Assembly (NCBI GenBank): GCA_023667365.1
Contig: JAMPAG010000017.1
Span: 1 to 41,975, forward strand
Direction of reading: 5' to 3'
DNA length: 41,975 nucleotides
From: a bacterium
GTDB lineage: Bacteria > Bacillota > Clostridia > Lachnospirales > Lachnospiraceae
The notes below the pieces were generated by a model. That model was not told the origin of the DNA, did no database searches, and worked only from the letters and a program-made list of their open reading frames with translations. This document shows, in pieces, positions 7,808 through 16,271 of the stretch; the first letter of the stretch is position 1, and every line of letters starts with the position of its first letter. A program made the translations under genes and the position numbers.

Positions 7808-9493
7808 CTATTGCCAAGCCCCTGTTGTCACAAACTTCTCGGCAAGCTGCTCCGCGCGCGCGATAATCTGTTCCTCATATCCCATGATCTCCAACAGCCG
7901 GATCGCGTTGCGCGTCGTCGCGCGGCCGCTCCGCAGCTCGTAATTGAAATGAATATCCCCGTCGGAAACGTCCTCCTCAAAATGATAATTATCATATTCC
8001 GCCTCTAACAAATGGGATAATTCAATATCATGGGTCGCCGCATAGCACCGCACGCCAAGCCCGGTAAAATAGTTCATGATCTGCGTGGACGCCGCGATCC
8101 GTTCCACGGTATTCGTCCCGCGCAGCACCTCGTCGATGAAGCAGAATACCGGTCCGTCCTCCCTGTCCTTTGCGGCATCCAGTATCCGCTTGAGCGCCCG
8201 GATCTCCACCATGTAATAGCTCTCTCCGCTGTCTAAGTCATCCCGAAGCGCCATGGAGGAATACACGCGGCAATACGACGTCTCACAGGATTTTGCCAAC
8301 ACCGTATGCATACTCTGCGCCAGAATCGCATTGAGCGCGACGGATTTTAGGAACGTCGATTTTCCGGATGCGTTCGATCCCGTCACCAGCACGCCGCCCT
8401 TCGCCGAAAAACTGCACGCCACCGGCTCCTCGATCAACGGATGATACAGCTTCTCGCAGGAAAAACCGCCGTCCTCATGAAACTGCGGCAGACAGCAGTA
8501 CGGCAGGCTTTTTCTGTATTCTCCCACGATAAGCAGGTACTCTAAATATCCCGCCTGCGTGTAGAGCAGGTCGAGTTCTTTTGTTTTTTTCCGCACCGCG
8601 GACAGCATGGAATTAAACGAGATCAGATTGATGTGCGTAATCATTTTCAGATAATCCAAAACGGACGACATCAGATCACCCTGCATGGTATTCGCCTTTG
8701 CCATGAAAAAAGCATGCCGCCGGATCGGACTTAACTCTTTGATATTATCCGCCATTTCCCCCACATAGGCCCGCATTCCCTCCGCGGGCTGCTGTGTCAG
8801 CGTCTCCACGCCGGCGATAAAACGCAGAATAAACGAAAAGCTCACGAGATACGGCTCGTCCTCACCGTGCTCTTTTAAGTAAGTCGCGATCTGATAGATC
8901 ATCAGAATGATAAAAAAAGCAAATCCCGCCGCCGGTTCCACAAAAATCGAGATAAGCGCCGCCACGACATACAGCGCGAGCCCCAGATAATGCTTTTTGT
9001 TGCTCCGCTCCCCCAGATCATCGAGAAAGTCCAGATATTGATACAGGGAATATTTTCCCGTATAGCCGATCTTTGCAAACAGCATCTGTAAGCGCACGCG
9101 CTCCTCCTCATGCTCCTGTAAATACGCAATCATCGCTTCCTCGTCCGCGTGCAGCCGCTCCTCCCCCGCCGACATGTCAGGACAGCGCAGACGGTAATAC
9201 AAATATTCTTCGCCGCAGGAAGAATGCGCGTAATTTACTCTTTGATAGAGCCTGTCCATATTCAGGTCGTTCCATGTAATATCATCCACGGCATAGCGCT
9301 TGCGGTGTTTTTCATAGTATCTGCCGATCTGCGCATAGCGCTCCGGCATTTCCACGCGGGTACGCGGCTTTCCGTACTCCGTTTTCAGGCGCTGTTCAAA
9401 CTGTTTTAACCGCCGCTTAAAATCCAGTACGCTCTTGACATAAAACCCGATGATAAATAAAAGCAATACCCCTAAAAAAACCACAACTTCCAT
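7808..9493 (-). CDS. Membrane-anchored MutS-like ATPase
   Basis: A 561-residue protein with the MutS ATPase domain but no mismatch-recognition domain. Residues 3-20 form an N-terminal membrane helix. Two more hydrophobic helices lie at about 170-186 and 190-206. A lever/clamp-like region follows, then the ATPase: Walker A GSNASGKST (about 372-380), DDLDSGESYYMVE (ABC-like signature, about 418-430), Walker B with FIDEVLRGTN (about 452-461) and the His switch ATHDIEL (about 480). This fits the membrane-embedded MutS-homologue families of Firmicutes and Bacteroidetes, whose role is unknown; it is not the repair protein MutS itself. The start is chosen for GGAGAG 5 bases upstream of the ATG. A TTGACA hexamer (9591-9596, minus strand) may be its -35. 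It precedes rnhA. Confidence 0.85.
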   Translation of the reverse strand: MEVVVFLGVLLLFIIGFYVKSVLDFKRRLKQFEQRLKTEYGKPRTRVEMPERYAQIGRYYEKHRKRYAVDDITWNDLNMDRLYQRVNYAHSSCGEEYLYYRLRCPDMSAGEERLHADEEAMIAYLQEHEEERVRLQMLFAKIGYTGKYSLYQYLDFLDDLGERSNKKHYLGLALYVVAALISIFVEPAAGFAFFIILMIYQIATYLKEHGEDEPYLVSFSFILRFIAGVETLTQQPAEGMRAYVGEMADNIKELSPIRRHAFFMAKANTMQGDLMSSVLDYLKMITHINLISFNSMLSAVRKKTKELDLLYTQAGYLEYLLIVGEYRKSLPYCCLPQFHEDGGFSCEKLYHPLIEEPVACSFSAKGGVLVTGSNASGKSTFLKSVALNAILAQSMHTVLAKSCETSYCRVYSSMALRDDLDSGESYYMVEIRALKRILDAAKDREDGPVFCFIDEVLRGTNTVERIAASTQIMNYFTGLGVRCYAATHDIELSHLLEAEYDNYHFEEDVSDGDIHFNYELRSGRATTRNAIRLLEIMGYEEQIIARAEQLAEKFVTTGAWQ

Positions 9494-9593
9494 TTCCGCT
9501 CTCCGTTCCCGTATCCGTTTTCTTATCCTCTTGCCGGTATCCCGCAAAGAAGACTGTCCCTGCCCGCAATCATGGTAATGACCTGTCTCTTGT

Positions 9594-9682
9594 CAAAATG
9601 ACTGCGTGATTTTGTTTCCGTCATACATCTTGCAGCTAAATGCTGCCCTGATTCCTCTTTCACCAAAATGACTGCGTGATTC
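9594..9682. repeat. Pair of 18-base direct repeats upstream of the MutS-like gene
   Basis: The words CAAAATGACTGCGTGATT at 9594-9611 and 9664-9681 are identical and start 70 bases apart in the gap between the MutS-like gene and the deaminase gene. The copy nearer the MutS-like gene abuts a minus-strand TTGACA. This could be a regulator binding pair or the scar of a short duplication. Nothing else is seen in this gap except a small GCAGC/GCTGC hairpin near 9633. Confidence 0.55.
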
Positions 9683-9692
9683 TTCCCGCCTA

Positions 9693-11045
9693 TCATGCCT
9701 TTCCGTATACGATCCTGTCTGCGATGCGTTCAACCTCCGCATACAGCTCGTCACGGTTCATATTCAGATTATATCTGCCGTCCTCATACAGAATCCTGCC
9801 GTCCACCACCGTCATACGCACATCCCGCTTACTGCCGCTGTATACCAGATTTGCCGCAAACCGGGACGGGTACAGTTTCCCGTCCGGAATCCCATGCAGC
9901 GGGCGCATTTCCGGCTGTTTCATATCCACGCGGATCACATCCGCCTTGGCGCCCTCCCGCAGCGAAGTACAGTCCGGAAGTCCCATGATGCGCGCGCCGT
10001 TTCCTGCCGCCATCGTCAAAATCTGCATGGGGGAAACCGCCGCCGGCTCCTGTTCCCGATATTTTGCGAGAACGGAAAGCAGATACATTTCCCGAAACAT
10101 GTCAAGCCCGTTGTTGCTTGCCGGTCCGTCCGTGCCGACCGCCACACAGATCCCTCTCTCCACCAGATCCCGGATCGGTGCGATCCCGCTGACAAGCTTC
10201 ATATTGGACGCCGGATTGGTGACCACGCCGACGCCCTTTGCCGCAAGGATCTCCATATCCTCTTCGGAAACATGCACGCAATGATACCCCGCGCCGCCGT
10301 GATCGAACATCCCGATCGAATCAAGGAATGCGACCGGCGACATGCCATAGCGCTGCTTACATTCTGCAACTTCTCTTTCGGTCTCCGATAAATGCATGTA
10401 AACGGGCGCGCGGTATTTTTCCGCCAGCGCCGCGACCTGTTCCAACAGCGCCCGATCCGTCGTATATTCCGCATGAAATCCGAGCCGGTACCCCAGCAGC
10501 GGATGCCGCTCATTTAAGCGCAAATAGTACTCTTCCAGCTGTGCGGCGGAATGCGTAAAGTTATTGACTGTCCCGCACTGCACGCAGCGCATCCCCGTTT
10601 CAATGAATGCCTCGGCGATCTCATCCGGGCTAAGATACATATCGAATACCGCCGTCACGCCTCCCGAAACATACTCCATGACGGCGAGCTTCGTCAATGT
10701 TTTTATATCCTGCGGCGAAAGCTGTGCCTCCCGCGGAAAAATCTGTTCCTGAAGCCATTCCGCAAGCGGAAGATCATCCGCAATGGAGCGCAGAAGCGTC
10801 ATGCCCGAATGCGCGTGCGCGTTCTTAAAACCCGGCATCAGCACATCACCCGCGCAGTCAATCTCACGGTCAAATCCATGCGGCGCAATTCCGTGCTGTT
10901 TCATCCTGCGCGCCCGGTCTGCCTCATCCGCAGGCTGCCCGATATAGACGATGCGGTCATCGCGCACCCATAGCTCGCGCATTCCGCTCTCCGCCTCATG
11001 TTCCTCCAATGTCAGAATATAGGCATGATAAAAACGCAGATTCAT
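9693..11045 (-). CDS. mtaD: SAH / methylthioadenosine deaminase (amidohydrolase)
   Basis: A 450-residue metal-dependent amidohydrolase of the TrzN/AtzB/Ssna group, most like S-adenosylhomocysteine/5'-methylthioadenosine deaminases, which convert these adenosines to inosyl forms. Metal ligands are visible: HAH at His77 and His79 after PGFKN, a His in GFHAEYT (about 212), a His in CVHVSEED (about 257) and Asp in VGTDGPASNNG (about 307). HLSET (about 238) is the conserved motif near the substrate. It is the last gene of a nucleoside salvage run, 14 bases after cdd, behind a clear AAAGGAGG. Guanine or other nucleoside deaminase activity cannot be excluded from sequence alone. Confidence 0.82.
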   Translation of the reverse strand: MNLRFYHAYILTLEEHEAESGMRELWVRDDRIVYIGQPADEADRARRMKQHGIAPHGFDREIDCAGDVLMPGFKNAHAHSGMTLLRSIADDLPLAEWLQEQIFPREAQLSPQDIKTLTKLAVMEYVSGGVTAVFDMYLSPDEIAEAFIETGMRCVQCGTVNNFTHSAAQLEEYYLRLNERHPLLGYRLGFHAEYTTDRALLEQVAALAEKYRAPVYMHLSETEREVAECKQRYGMSPVAFLDSIGMFDHGGAGYHCVHVSEEDMEILAAKGVGVVTNPASNMKLVSGIAPIRDLVERGICVAVGTDGPASNNGLDMFREMYLLSVLAKYREQEPAAVSPMQILTMAAGNGARIMGLPDCTSLREGAKADVIRVDMKQPEMRPLHGIPDGKLYPSRFAANLVYSGSKRDVRMTVVDGRILYEDGRYNLNMNRDELYAEVERIADRIVYGKA

Positions 11046-11059
11046 CGGCAGCCTCCTTT

Positions 11060-11491
11060 TTATCCCCTCTCAAGCTGCGCGGGACCAAAGCTTTCCGGCA
11101 GCAGTTCGGCAAGCGTCCACTCCTCATAGTCTTCCTCCGAACGCGCGCAGATCACCAAAAACTGCGCGGGCCCCACAAACTCGCGCAGCACCTGCCGGCA
11201 CACGCCGCACGGATAGGCATAATCGCCTGTCGGCTTTTCCTCTTTTCCCCCGACAACCGCGATTGCCGCAAATGCGCGGCATCCCTCCGAAACCGCCTTA
11301 AACACCGCCGTCCGCTCCGCACAGTTCGTCGGCGTATAGGCGGCATTCTCAATGTTACAGCCCTTAAAGATCCTGCCGTCCTTTGCAAGCAGCGCCGCGC
11401 CCACGCGGTACCGGGAATAGGGGCTGTAGGAATACGCCCGCGCCGCAAGCGCTTCCCGGATCAGTTCTTTTTTTTGTTCTTTTGTCAGCAT
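11060..11491 (-). CDS. cdd: Cytidine deaminase
   Basis: A 143-residue homotetrameric-type cytidine deaminase converting cytidine and deoxycytidine to uridine forms. The zinc site is clear: CAER (Cys and catalytic Glu in TNCAERTAVFKA) and PCGVCRQVL. YSPYSRYRVGAAL and GCNIENAAY are the usual substrate motifs. The ATG at 11489-11491 is 11 bases after GGAGG; a GTG two codons earlier (11495-11497) is 5 bases after it and could be the true start. The longer reading upstream is rejected because it runs through a duplicated piece of the pnp 3' end (11563-11584). It lies between pnp and the deaminase gene. Confidence 0.93.
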   Translation of the reverse strand: MLTKEQKKELIREALAARAYSYSPYSRYRVGAALLAKDGRIFKGCNIENAAYTPTNCAERTAVFKAVSEGCRAFAAIAVVGGKEEKPTGDYAYPCGVCRQVLREFVGPAQFLVICARSEEDYEEWTLAELLPESFGPAQLERG

Positions 11492-11562
11492 ATGCACAAA
11501 AACCTCCGCGATCAGACCTGTTTCATCCATCCGCATCATCCACTTCTCTCCGTGATCGGACC

Positions 11563-11642
11563 CTGCGATCAGTCGAAATCCTCCCATCACATTTAGCACC
11601 ATCGCAGCCTGTCAACCAATCTGCGATCAGCCGAAATCCTCC
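11563..11642. repeat. 22-base direct repeat copying the pnp 3' end
   Basis: Bases 11621-11642, which contain the last codons and stop of the purine nucleoside phosphorylase gene, recur at 11563-11584 with one mismatch (CTGCGATCAGCCGAAATCCT versus CTGCGATCAGTCGAAATCCT plus shared flank). It looks like a small duplication in the pnp-cdd gap. Confidence 0.6.
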
Positions 11643-12457
11643 ACGCAGGCGCTCACCAGCGCCTCAAAGAGCGGCGCCGCCGCCTTGCCTGCCGCCTGCA
11701 CTTCTTCGTGAGACAGCGGGTTCTTACTGATGCCTGCCGCCAGATTACAGATACAGGAAATCCCGCAGACACGCATTCCCATATGCTTTGCCGCGATCGC
11801 CTCCACAACCGTGCTCATGCCGACCGCATCCACGCCGAGCCGCTTTAACATCGTAATCTCGGCAGGCGACTCGAACGACGGTCCGGTCAGCTGCGCGTAA
11901 ACGCCCTCCTTGAGCAAGATACCGCGCGACGATGCGTTTTTACGAATCAGACGCGCCAGCTCATAGTCATAAACCTCCGACATATCCGGAAACCGCTCGC
12001 CCAGCTCGTCGATATTGCTCCCGATCAGCGGATTTGGCGCAAAACAGGAAATGTGATCGCGGATCAGCATAAAATCCCCCGCACTCATCCCGTCCTGAAG
12101 TCCGCCCGCCGCATTGGTTAAAAACAGGATCTCGGCGCCGAGCAGCTTCATCAGCCGGATCGGCAGCACAACATCGGAAATATCATAGCCCTCATAATAG
12201 TGTACCCGCCCCTGCATACAGACGACCGGCACCTCCCCAACACGGCCAAACAAAAACTGTCCCTTATGTCCCGCAACGGTGGATACCGGAAAGCCCTCGA
12301 TGTCATGATAAGAAACTGCCGTCTCCACCTTGATCTTTTCCCCATAATTGCCGAGTCCCGAACCGAGCACTAACGCTACTTTCGGAACAAAGTCTGTTTT
12401 CTCCCGAATGCATGAAAGACAATGCATCAATTTTTCATAGGTTTTGTTTTCTGCCAT
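11627..12457 (-). CDS. punA: Purine nucleoside phosphorylase (trimeric type)
   Basis: A 276-residue enzyme that cleaves inosine/guanosine and deoxy forms with phosphate to base plus (deoxy)ribose-1-phosphate. Family signatures of the trimeric PNP group are present: VLGSGLG (phosphate loop, about 30), GHKGQF, MQGRVHYYEGY (about 81-91), LTNAAGGL (about 113), GPSFESPAE (about 193) and VGMSTVVEAIAA (about 213). Length is normal. AGAGGAGAA precedes the ATG. It sits between the esterase and cdd, all on the minus strand, so purine and pyrimidine nucleoside breakdown are probably co-expressed; the NCS2 permease nearby may handle the released bases. Confidence 0.93.
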   Translation of the reverse strand: MAENKTYEKLMHCLSCIREKTDFVPKVALVLGSGLGNYGEKIKVETAVSYHDIEGFPVSTVAGHKGQFLFGRVGEVPVVCMQGRVHYYEGYDISDVVLPIRLMKLLGAEILFLTNAAGGLQDGMSAGDFMLIRDHISCFAPNPLIGSNIDELGERFPDMSEVYDYELARLIRKNASSRGILLKEGVYAQLTGPSFESPAEITMLKRLGVDAVGMSTVVEAIAAKHMGMRVCGISCICNLAAGISKNPLSHEEVQAAGKAAAPLFEALVSACVEDFG

Positions 12458-12514
12458 GGTTGTTCTCCTCTCTGTCTATTGGGCGATTGCGTTTCGCAAT
12501 CTCCTGCTCTCTGT

Positions 12515-13642
12515 CTATTTTGCCGCAAGGTACGCCGTCAGATAATCCGTCAGCACCCGCGCCGCCGCCTCGTGGCTCTTTTTCCCGGGATGCTCGCGGG
12601 AACCGACCGTTTCCGACGTCGTATCCGTCAAAAGAACAAACGCCGCATTCGTATCTCCCGACTGCGCGCAGTAGGTCAACACGGCATGTTCGATCAGCCT
12701 CATAAGCGGCGAGCCCAGCATCCCGTAGGTCCAGATCAAATGCGCCCGCGGATTGCATTTCCGAAGTTTTTGCAGGAAACCGATGACCGCCTGCTCGAAA
12801 CGCTCCGCGTCTTCTTTTACAAAGGAGCCGTCCGCATTCTTACGCTGCTGAAACGTCTGTCCGGTCTGCCCGTCCCGCCACTCCGGCTGTTCAAACGCCG
12901 ACATATCGTTCGTTCCAAGATTGACGATGACCGCATCCGGCTGCCATGAAGAAAAATCATACGCCTCGCCCGCGCCAAGCGCCTGATTGCGCGCTCCTTT
13001 CAATACGCCGCACACCTTTTCATAATACAGCGGCAGCGCATGACGCGGATCATTGTCCCATCCGGTCAATGTCCCCCATCCGCTCTGCGAAAGGATATGA
13101 CACTCCGCATTACATGCCTCGCTGACGAGCATGGCATAATCGTGAACACTCGAAAAAAACATGGAAATCCAGTCCCATTCTTTTTTGGCTCCGATCGTCC
13201 CCTCCCCGGAAGTAATGCTGTCGCCGATAAATTCGAGCTTATAAGGACGCGGCTTTACCGGATGAAGCGCGCCGTCCGTGCGGATTTCATGAATCAAAAA
13301 GCACGCGCCGTCATCATCCGACATCGCCTGCACGTCTTTCAGTAAGCGCACGTTTTTGGTCTCCTGCGGATTCATATTGCGGAACAGGCAGATCTCGCTC
13401 TGCCCTTTCGGCAGCATCTGTCGGCTGACCTGTGCCCCGTTTATGAGCACGCTCATCCATTGCTCGTGGCAGTCGTAATCGGTCTCTAGTTTTACCCAAA
13501 GCTCGGACGCCTGTACGTTCAATTCCATCCCTGATCCGGTCCAGAACAGCGCGAGGGGATCACGCTTCCCACTGTACCGCCCCCATACTCTGATCTTGTC
13601 CTCTCCGACTTCTGCAAGCCGATAGCTTTTTAATTCTCCCAT
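12515..13642 (-). CDS. SGNH/GDSL hydrolase, carbohydrate esterase family 2-like
   Basis: 375 residues with two domains: an N-terminal beta-sandwich (about 1-130, with WGRYSGKRDPLALFWTGSG) and a C-terminal SGNH esterase domain. The SGNH blocks are visible: GDSITSGEG (nucleophile Ser, about 140), a Gly block in SQSGWGTLTG, VNLGTNDMS (Asn, about 242) and a C-terminal His region (SREHPGKKSHEAAA). This two-domain form is that of CE2 acetyl esterases, which remove acetyl groups from plant polysaccharides. With no signal peptide the enzyme should act in the cytoplasm on imported oligosaccharides. CAGGAG lies just before the ATG. A TTGACA from the reduced inverted-repeat element at 13,688 is placed where a -35 could be. 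Confidence 0.82.
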   Translation of the reverse strand: MGELKSYRLAEVGEDKIRVWGRYSGKRDPLALFWTGSGMELNVQASELWVKLETDYDCHEQWMSVLINGAQVSRQMLPKGQSEICLFRNMNPQETKNVRLLKDVQAMSDDDGACFLIHEIRTDGALHPVKPRPYKLEFIGDSITSGEGTIGAKKEWDWISMFFSSVHDYAMLVSEACNAECHILSQSGWGTLTGWDNDPRHALPLYYEKVCGVLKGARNQALGAGEAYDFSSWQPDAVIVNLGTNDMSAFEQPEWRDGQTGQTFQQRKNADGSFVKEDAERFEQAVIGFLQKLRKCNPRAHLIWTYGMLGSPLMRLIEHAVLTYCAQSGDTNAAFVLLTDTTSETVGSREHPGKKSHEAAARVLTDYLTAYLAAK

Positions 13643-13687
13643 ATGCCGCTCCTGTTTTTGTATTCTTTTTTAACCGATAAGCTTCAG

Positions 13688-13744
13688 GTGTCAAACGTTT
13701 TGTGCAATCTGCTGACACTGATTTCATTGCAGGGCTTTTGACAT
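13688..13744. repeat. Reduced copy of the inverted-repeat (MITE-like) element
   Basis: GTGTCAAA at the left end joins directly to a right arm TTTTGTGCAATCTGCT...GCAGGGCTTTTGACA that matches the right arm of the 221-bp element at 24,891-25,111 over about 47 bases with few differences. The interior and most of the left arm are missing. The element lies in the 269-base gap between the esterase and SRPBCC genes. The rest of that gap (13,745-13,911) is A/T-rich and shows no recognised feature. The left end carries TTGACA reading outward towards the esterase gene. Confidence 0.65.
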
Positions 13745-13911
13745 CCTAGTCCGGTAGAAATTTTTGTTTCCTGTTTCTGCTTTTCATTATAAACAATGTT
13801 TCCGCTTGTTTCAATCCTTCCATTCATCATTTCTAAACAATAGCATTCACGTTTCGCGAGAATTCTATTGAATGATAACCGCAACCACAAACTTCGGTCG
13901 TTACCATGACA

Positions 13912-14304
13912 CTACGTTAAAACATTTTTCAAATCAGAGATATATTGCTTCTGCTGTTTTTTCAAAAATGCTTTTACAAAGGGTTTTATCATCCATTTTT
14001 TCGCCGTCACATCTTCTATAAAATCAATTTCAGCCTGTCCGTCTTTTTCGGCAAAAATCCCGGTCCAGTGTCCTTTCATATTGCTGTTTTCCATATCAAA
14101 TTCCCACCGTTTGCAGGGATTGGAAACCGTGATCGTAAACGTTGTGGCAAAACCATCTTTCGTATATTCAACAAATTGCGTTTCATTCCGAATCTCTATT
14201 CTGCTTACATCACTTCTCCATTGATAGTTTTCCAAGGAAGTGACAATATCCCAAACCTCCTGCACGCTTGCCGGAAAAACTGCCTTCACTTCTGAAACTG
14301 CCAT
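13912..14304 (-). CDS. SRPBCC-fold (START/Bet v1-like) protein
   Basis: 130 residues. The start MAVSEVKAVFPASVQEVWDIVTSLENYQWRSDV is the classic SRPBCC opening (strand, then the PASxxxVWxxVTxxxxYxxW helix). The rest alternates beta strands (TTFTITVSNPCKRWEFDM, HWTGIFAEKDGQAEIDFIEDVTA) and ends in the long C-terminal helix that lines the ligand cavity. Such proteins bind hydrophobic ligands or act as cyclase/aromatase-like enzymes; the ligand here is unknown. GGAGGG lies 7 bases before the chosen ATG. It is more A/T-rich than its neighbours and monocistronic: a terminator-like hairpin (14,394-14,438) lies upstream. Confidence 0.8.
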   Translation of the reverse strand: MAVSEVKAVFPASVQEVWDIVTSLENYQWRSDVSRIEIRNETQFVEYTKDGFATTFTITVSNPCKRWEFDMENSNMKGHWTGIFAEKDGQAEIDFIEDVTAKKWMIKPFVKAFLKKQQKQYISDLKNVLT

Positions 14305-14393
14305 TCTGATTCCCTCCATATCAATACTGACTTCGTTTCTTAAGCTTATCGCGCAAAAGCAGACGTGAAATGCTTCGTTTCTCTGCTATCGCG

Positions 14394-14438
14394 CAAAAAA
14401 CAATCCCCGTCGGAAGCTGCTGCTTCCCGGCGGGGATT
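14394..14438 (-). terminator. Rho-independent terminator downstream of the purine permease
   Basis: On the minus strand AATCCCCGCCGGGAAGC pairs with GCTTCCGACGGGGATT around an AGCA loop, followed by G and six T. It is the first strong terminator after the NCS2 permease gene and the four stem-loops that follow it. Confidence 0.8.
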
Positions 14439-14494
14439 TCCTTCTCTCCTCTTCGTGACAACTCATCTGCGAAATATCTACGAAACAGACCCCA

Positions 14495-14619
14495 AAAGAA
14501 ATGCCCTTGGCATTTCTTTGAAAGGACGCTTCGCGTCCTTTTTAATTTATAGGAAATTTCACAGCCTAGAAGAATCGCTTCGCGATTCTTCGAAAGAGTT
14601 TGCGGAACGCAAACTCTTT
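14495..14619 (-). repeat. Cluster of four consecutive stem-loops after the purine permease gene
   Basis: Four perfect or near-perfect hairpins with 3-base loops lie in a row: AAAGAAATGCC/GGCATTTCTTT (14495-14519), AAAGGACGC/GCGTCCTTT (14521-14541), GAAGAATCGC/GCGATTCTTC (14569-14591) and AAAGAGTTTGCG/CGCAAACTCTTT (14593-14619). The last ends one base before the permease stop codon. Related hairpins occur at 12,482, 24,804, 31,034 and 41,730. The tract TTCGCGTCCTTTTT...GAAATTTC at 14,530-14,560 recurs near 36,452-36,482. Roles in mRNA stability or termination are inferred. Confidence 0.7.
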
Positions 14620-14620
14620 T

Positions 14621-16018
14621 TTAGTGCGTCACAAAGAACATTACCGTAAACAGGATCGCGATCACCCATGTTCCCACCTTAATATCCTTTACCTTTCCGG
14701 TAAAGAGCTTGATAAGAACATAAGAAATCAGACCGAACGCAATACCGTAGCTGATATTGTAAGTCATCGGCATCATCGCAACCGCCATAAACGCCGGAAC
14801 CGCGGACTCAATGTCCGTCCAGTCGATCTCTCTGACACAGTTCATCATCAGAATGCCGACATAGATGAGCGCCGCCGCCGTCGCCGCACCCGGAATCAGC
14901 TTTGCGATCGGGCTTAAAAACATTGCGATAAAGAAGAATACGCCCGTCGCGATCGCGGAAAGACCGGTTCTGCCGCCCTCAGCCACACCTGCGGAAGACT
15001 CCACAAACGTGGTTACGGTCGAAGTACCGCAGACAGCGCCGCAGGTTGTTGCAACCGCATCCGCCAGCATTGCCTTATCCATGTTCGGAACCTCGCCCTC
15101 TTTCGTGAGCAGTCCGCCTCTTGCGCAGGCACCGTACAGTGTGCCGAGCGTATCAAACATATCCACCATGCAGAATGCCAGCGCCGTCGTCGCAATCAGC
15201 ACGATCAGTTCCAAAGAGCTGTGTCCCGCTAAGTAAGCGGAAAAATCAAATCCCTCCGTAAACACCTTCGCGAACGCCTGGGAAAAGAAATCGCCGAACG
15301 CGCCGACCGGATTCATGCTGAAATTATCGCCAAATCCGGTATAAAAACCGGAGATTGTAAAGCCAAGTACATAATAGACAACCGAACCGCCGAGAATGCC
15401 CCAGAGCACGGAGCCTCTGATCTTCTTAATGGACATGACTGCGATCGCAATCAGCGTAAAGATTGTGATCAGCAGCGGCATGACCGTCGCCCAGGTCGCC
15501 GTCCCGTTAAATACGTTAAAACTTGCAAGGTTTACACAGGTGGATGCATCATTTACGACCAGTCCGGCGTTCTGTAAACCGATGAACGCGATAAACAGAC
15601 CGATACCGGCCGGAATCGCAACGCGCACACACTTCGGAATCGCCTCAAAAATCTTTTTTCTCAAGCCGGTGATCGTCAAAACAATGAACACGATACCGTC
15701 AAGCAGCACGAGCAGCAGCGCGTTGGCATAGGTTAAGCCAAATCCGAAGCATACCGTGTATACAAAAAACGCATTGAGTCCCATACCGGACGCCTGTGCA
15801 AGAGGCAGGTTCGCCAAAAGTCCGATCAAAATCGTACCGATGACCGCCGAGATCGCCGTGGCAATGTAGATCGCGTCAAAGGATACCGTGCCGAGATCCG
15901 CAAACATGCCGGGATTGACAAGCAGAATGTACGCCATTGCCATGAACGTCGTCAAACCTGCGAGCACTTCGGTCCGAACCGTGGAACCACTCTCTTTCAC
16001 TTTGAAAAATTTTTCCAT
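14621..16018 (-). CDS. NCS2 purine permease (AzgA/PbuG type)
   Basis: A 465-residue inner-membrane transporter with about 13 hydrophobic segments. The N-terminus MEKFFKVKESGSTVRTEVLAG and LTTFMAMAYILLVNPGM are diagnostic of the AzgA/PbuG branch of NCS2, which imports hypoxanthine, guanine or adenine by proton symport. Other family marks are QASGMGLNAFFVYTVC and the FDTLGTLYG and GTSTVTTFVESSAGVAEGGRTG segments. The start is chosen for GGGAG 8 bases before the ATG. Followed by a cluster of four hairpins and then a terminator, it appears monocistronic. It complements the nearby nucleoside phosphorylase genes. No purine riboswitch is visible in its leader. Confidence 0.92.
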   Translation of the reverse strand: MEKFFKVKESGSTVRTEVLAGLTTFMAMAYILLVNPGMFADLGTVSFDAIYIATAISAVIGTILIGLLANLPLAQASGMGLNAFFVYTVCFGFGLTYANALLLVLLDGIVFIVLTITGLRKKIFEAIPKCVRVAIPAGIGLFIAFIGLQNAGLVVNDASTCVNLASFNVFNGTATWATVMPLLITIFTLIAIAVMSIKKIRGSVLWGILGGSVVYYVLGFTISGFYTGFGDNFSMNPVGAFGDFFSQAFAKVFTEGFDFSAYLAGHSSLELIVLIATTALAFCMVDMFDTLGTLYGACARGGLLTKEGEVPNMDKAMLADAVATTCGAVCGTSTVTTFVESSAGVAEGGRTGLSAIATGVFFFIAMFLSPIAKLIPGAATAAALIYVGILMMNCVREIDWTDIESAVPAFMAVAMMPMTYNISYGIAFGLISYVLIKLFTGKVKDIKVGTWVIAILFTVMFFVTH

Positions 16019-16094
16019 TTGTTCTCTCCCTTTCCTATGTATGGTGGAATATGATATGACATACCACAAGATATGGCAGTCATCCTACTCCATT

Positions 16095-16123
16095 ACCCTA
16101 TCACATTCGTTTCCCTTGTGCAA
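16095..16123 (-). promoter_or_regulatory. Probable promoter of the purine permease gene
   Basis: On the minus strand TTGCAC (16118-16123) and TAGGGT (16095-16100) are separated by 17 bases. The leader that follows contains a small stem (GTGG...CCAC, about 16,043-16,066). The region from here to spoIVA is A/T-rich and holds nothing else recognised. Confidence 0.4.
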
Positions 16124-16271
16124 TGATTTTTTTCAGAATAGTGAATTTTTTATAAAAAAAGCATAAAATTACGAGAAGTTCTTCACACGCACAGACCGGC
16201 AGCATATGTCAGGAAGTTCCCGTTCATGCCGAAAACATCTTTTGACTGCGCAAGTGACTGTACAAGTCAAT

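Noticed and set aside
13684..13890. 68-codon minus-strand frame between the esterase and SRPBCC genes
   Set aside because: It overlaps the reduced inverted-repeat element and has no recognisable start signal.
16019..16271. Purine riboswitch upstream of the purine permease
   Set aside because: The conserved loop and P1 pattern of purine aptamers could not be found; only a promoter and a small stem are visible.
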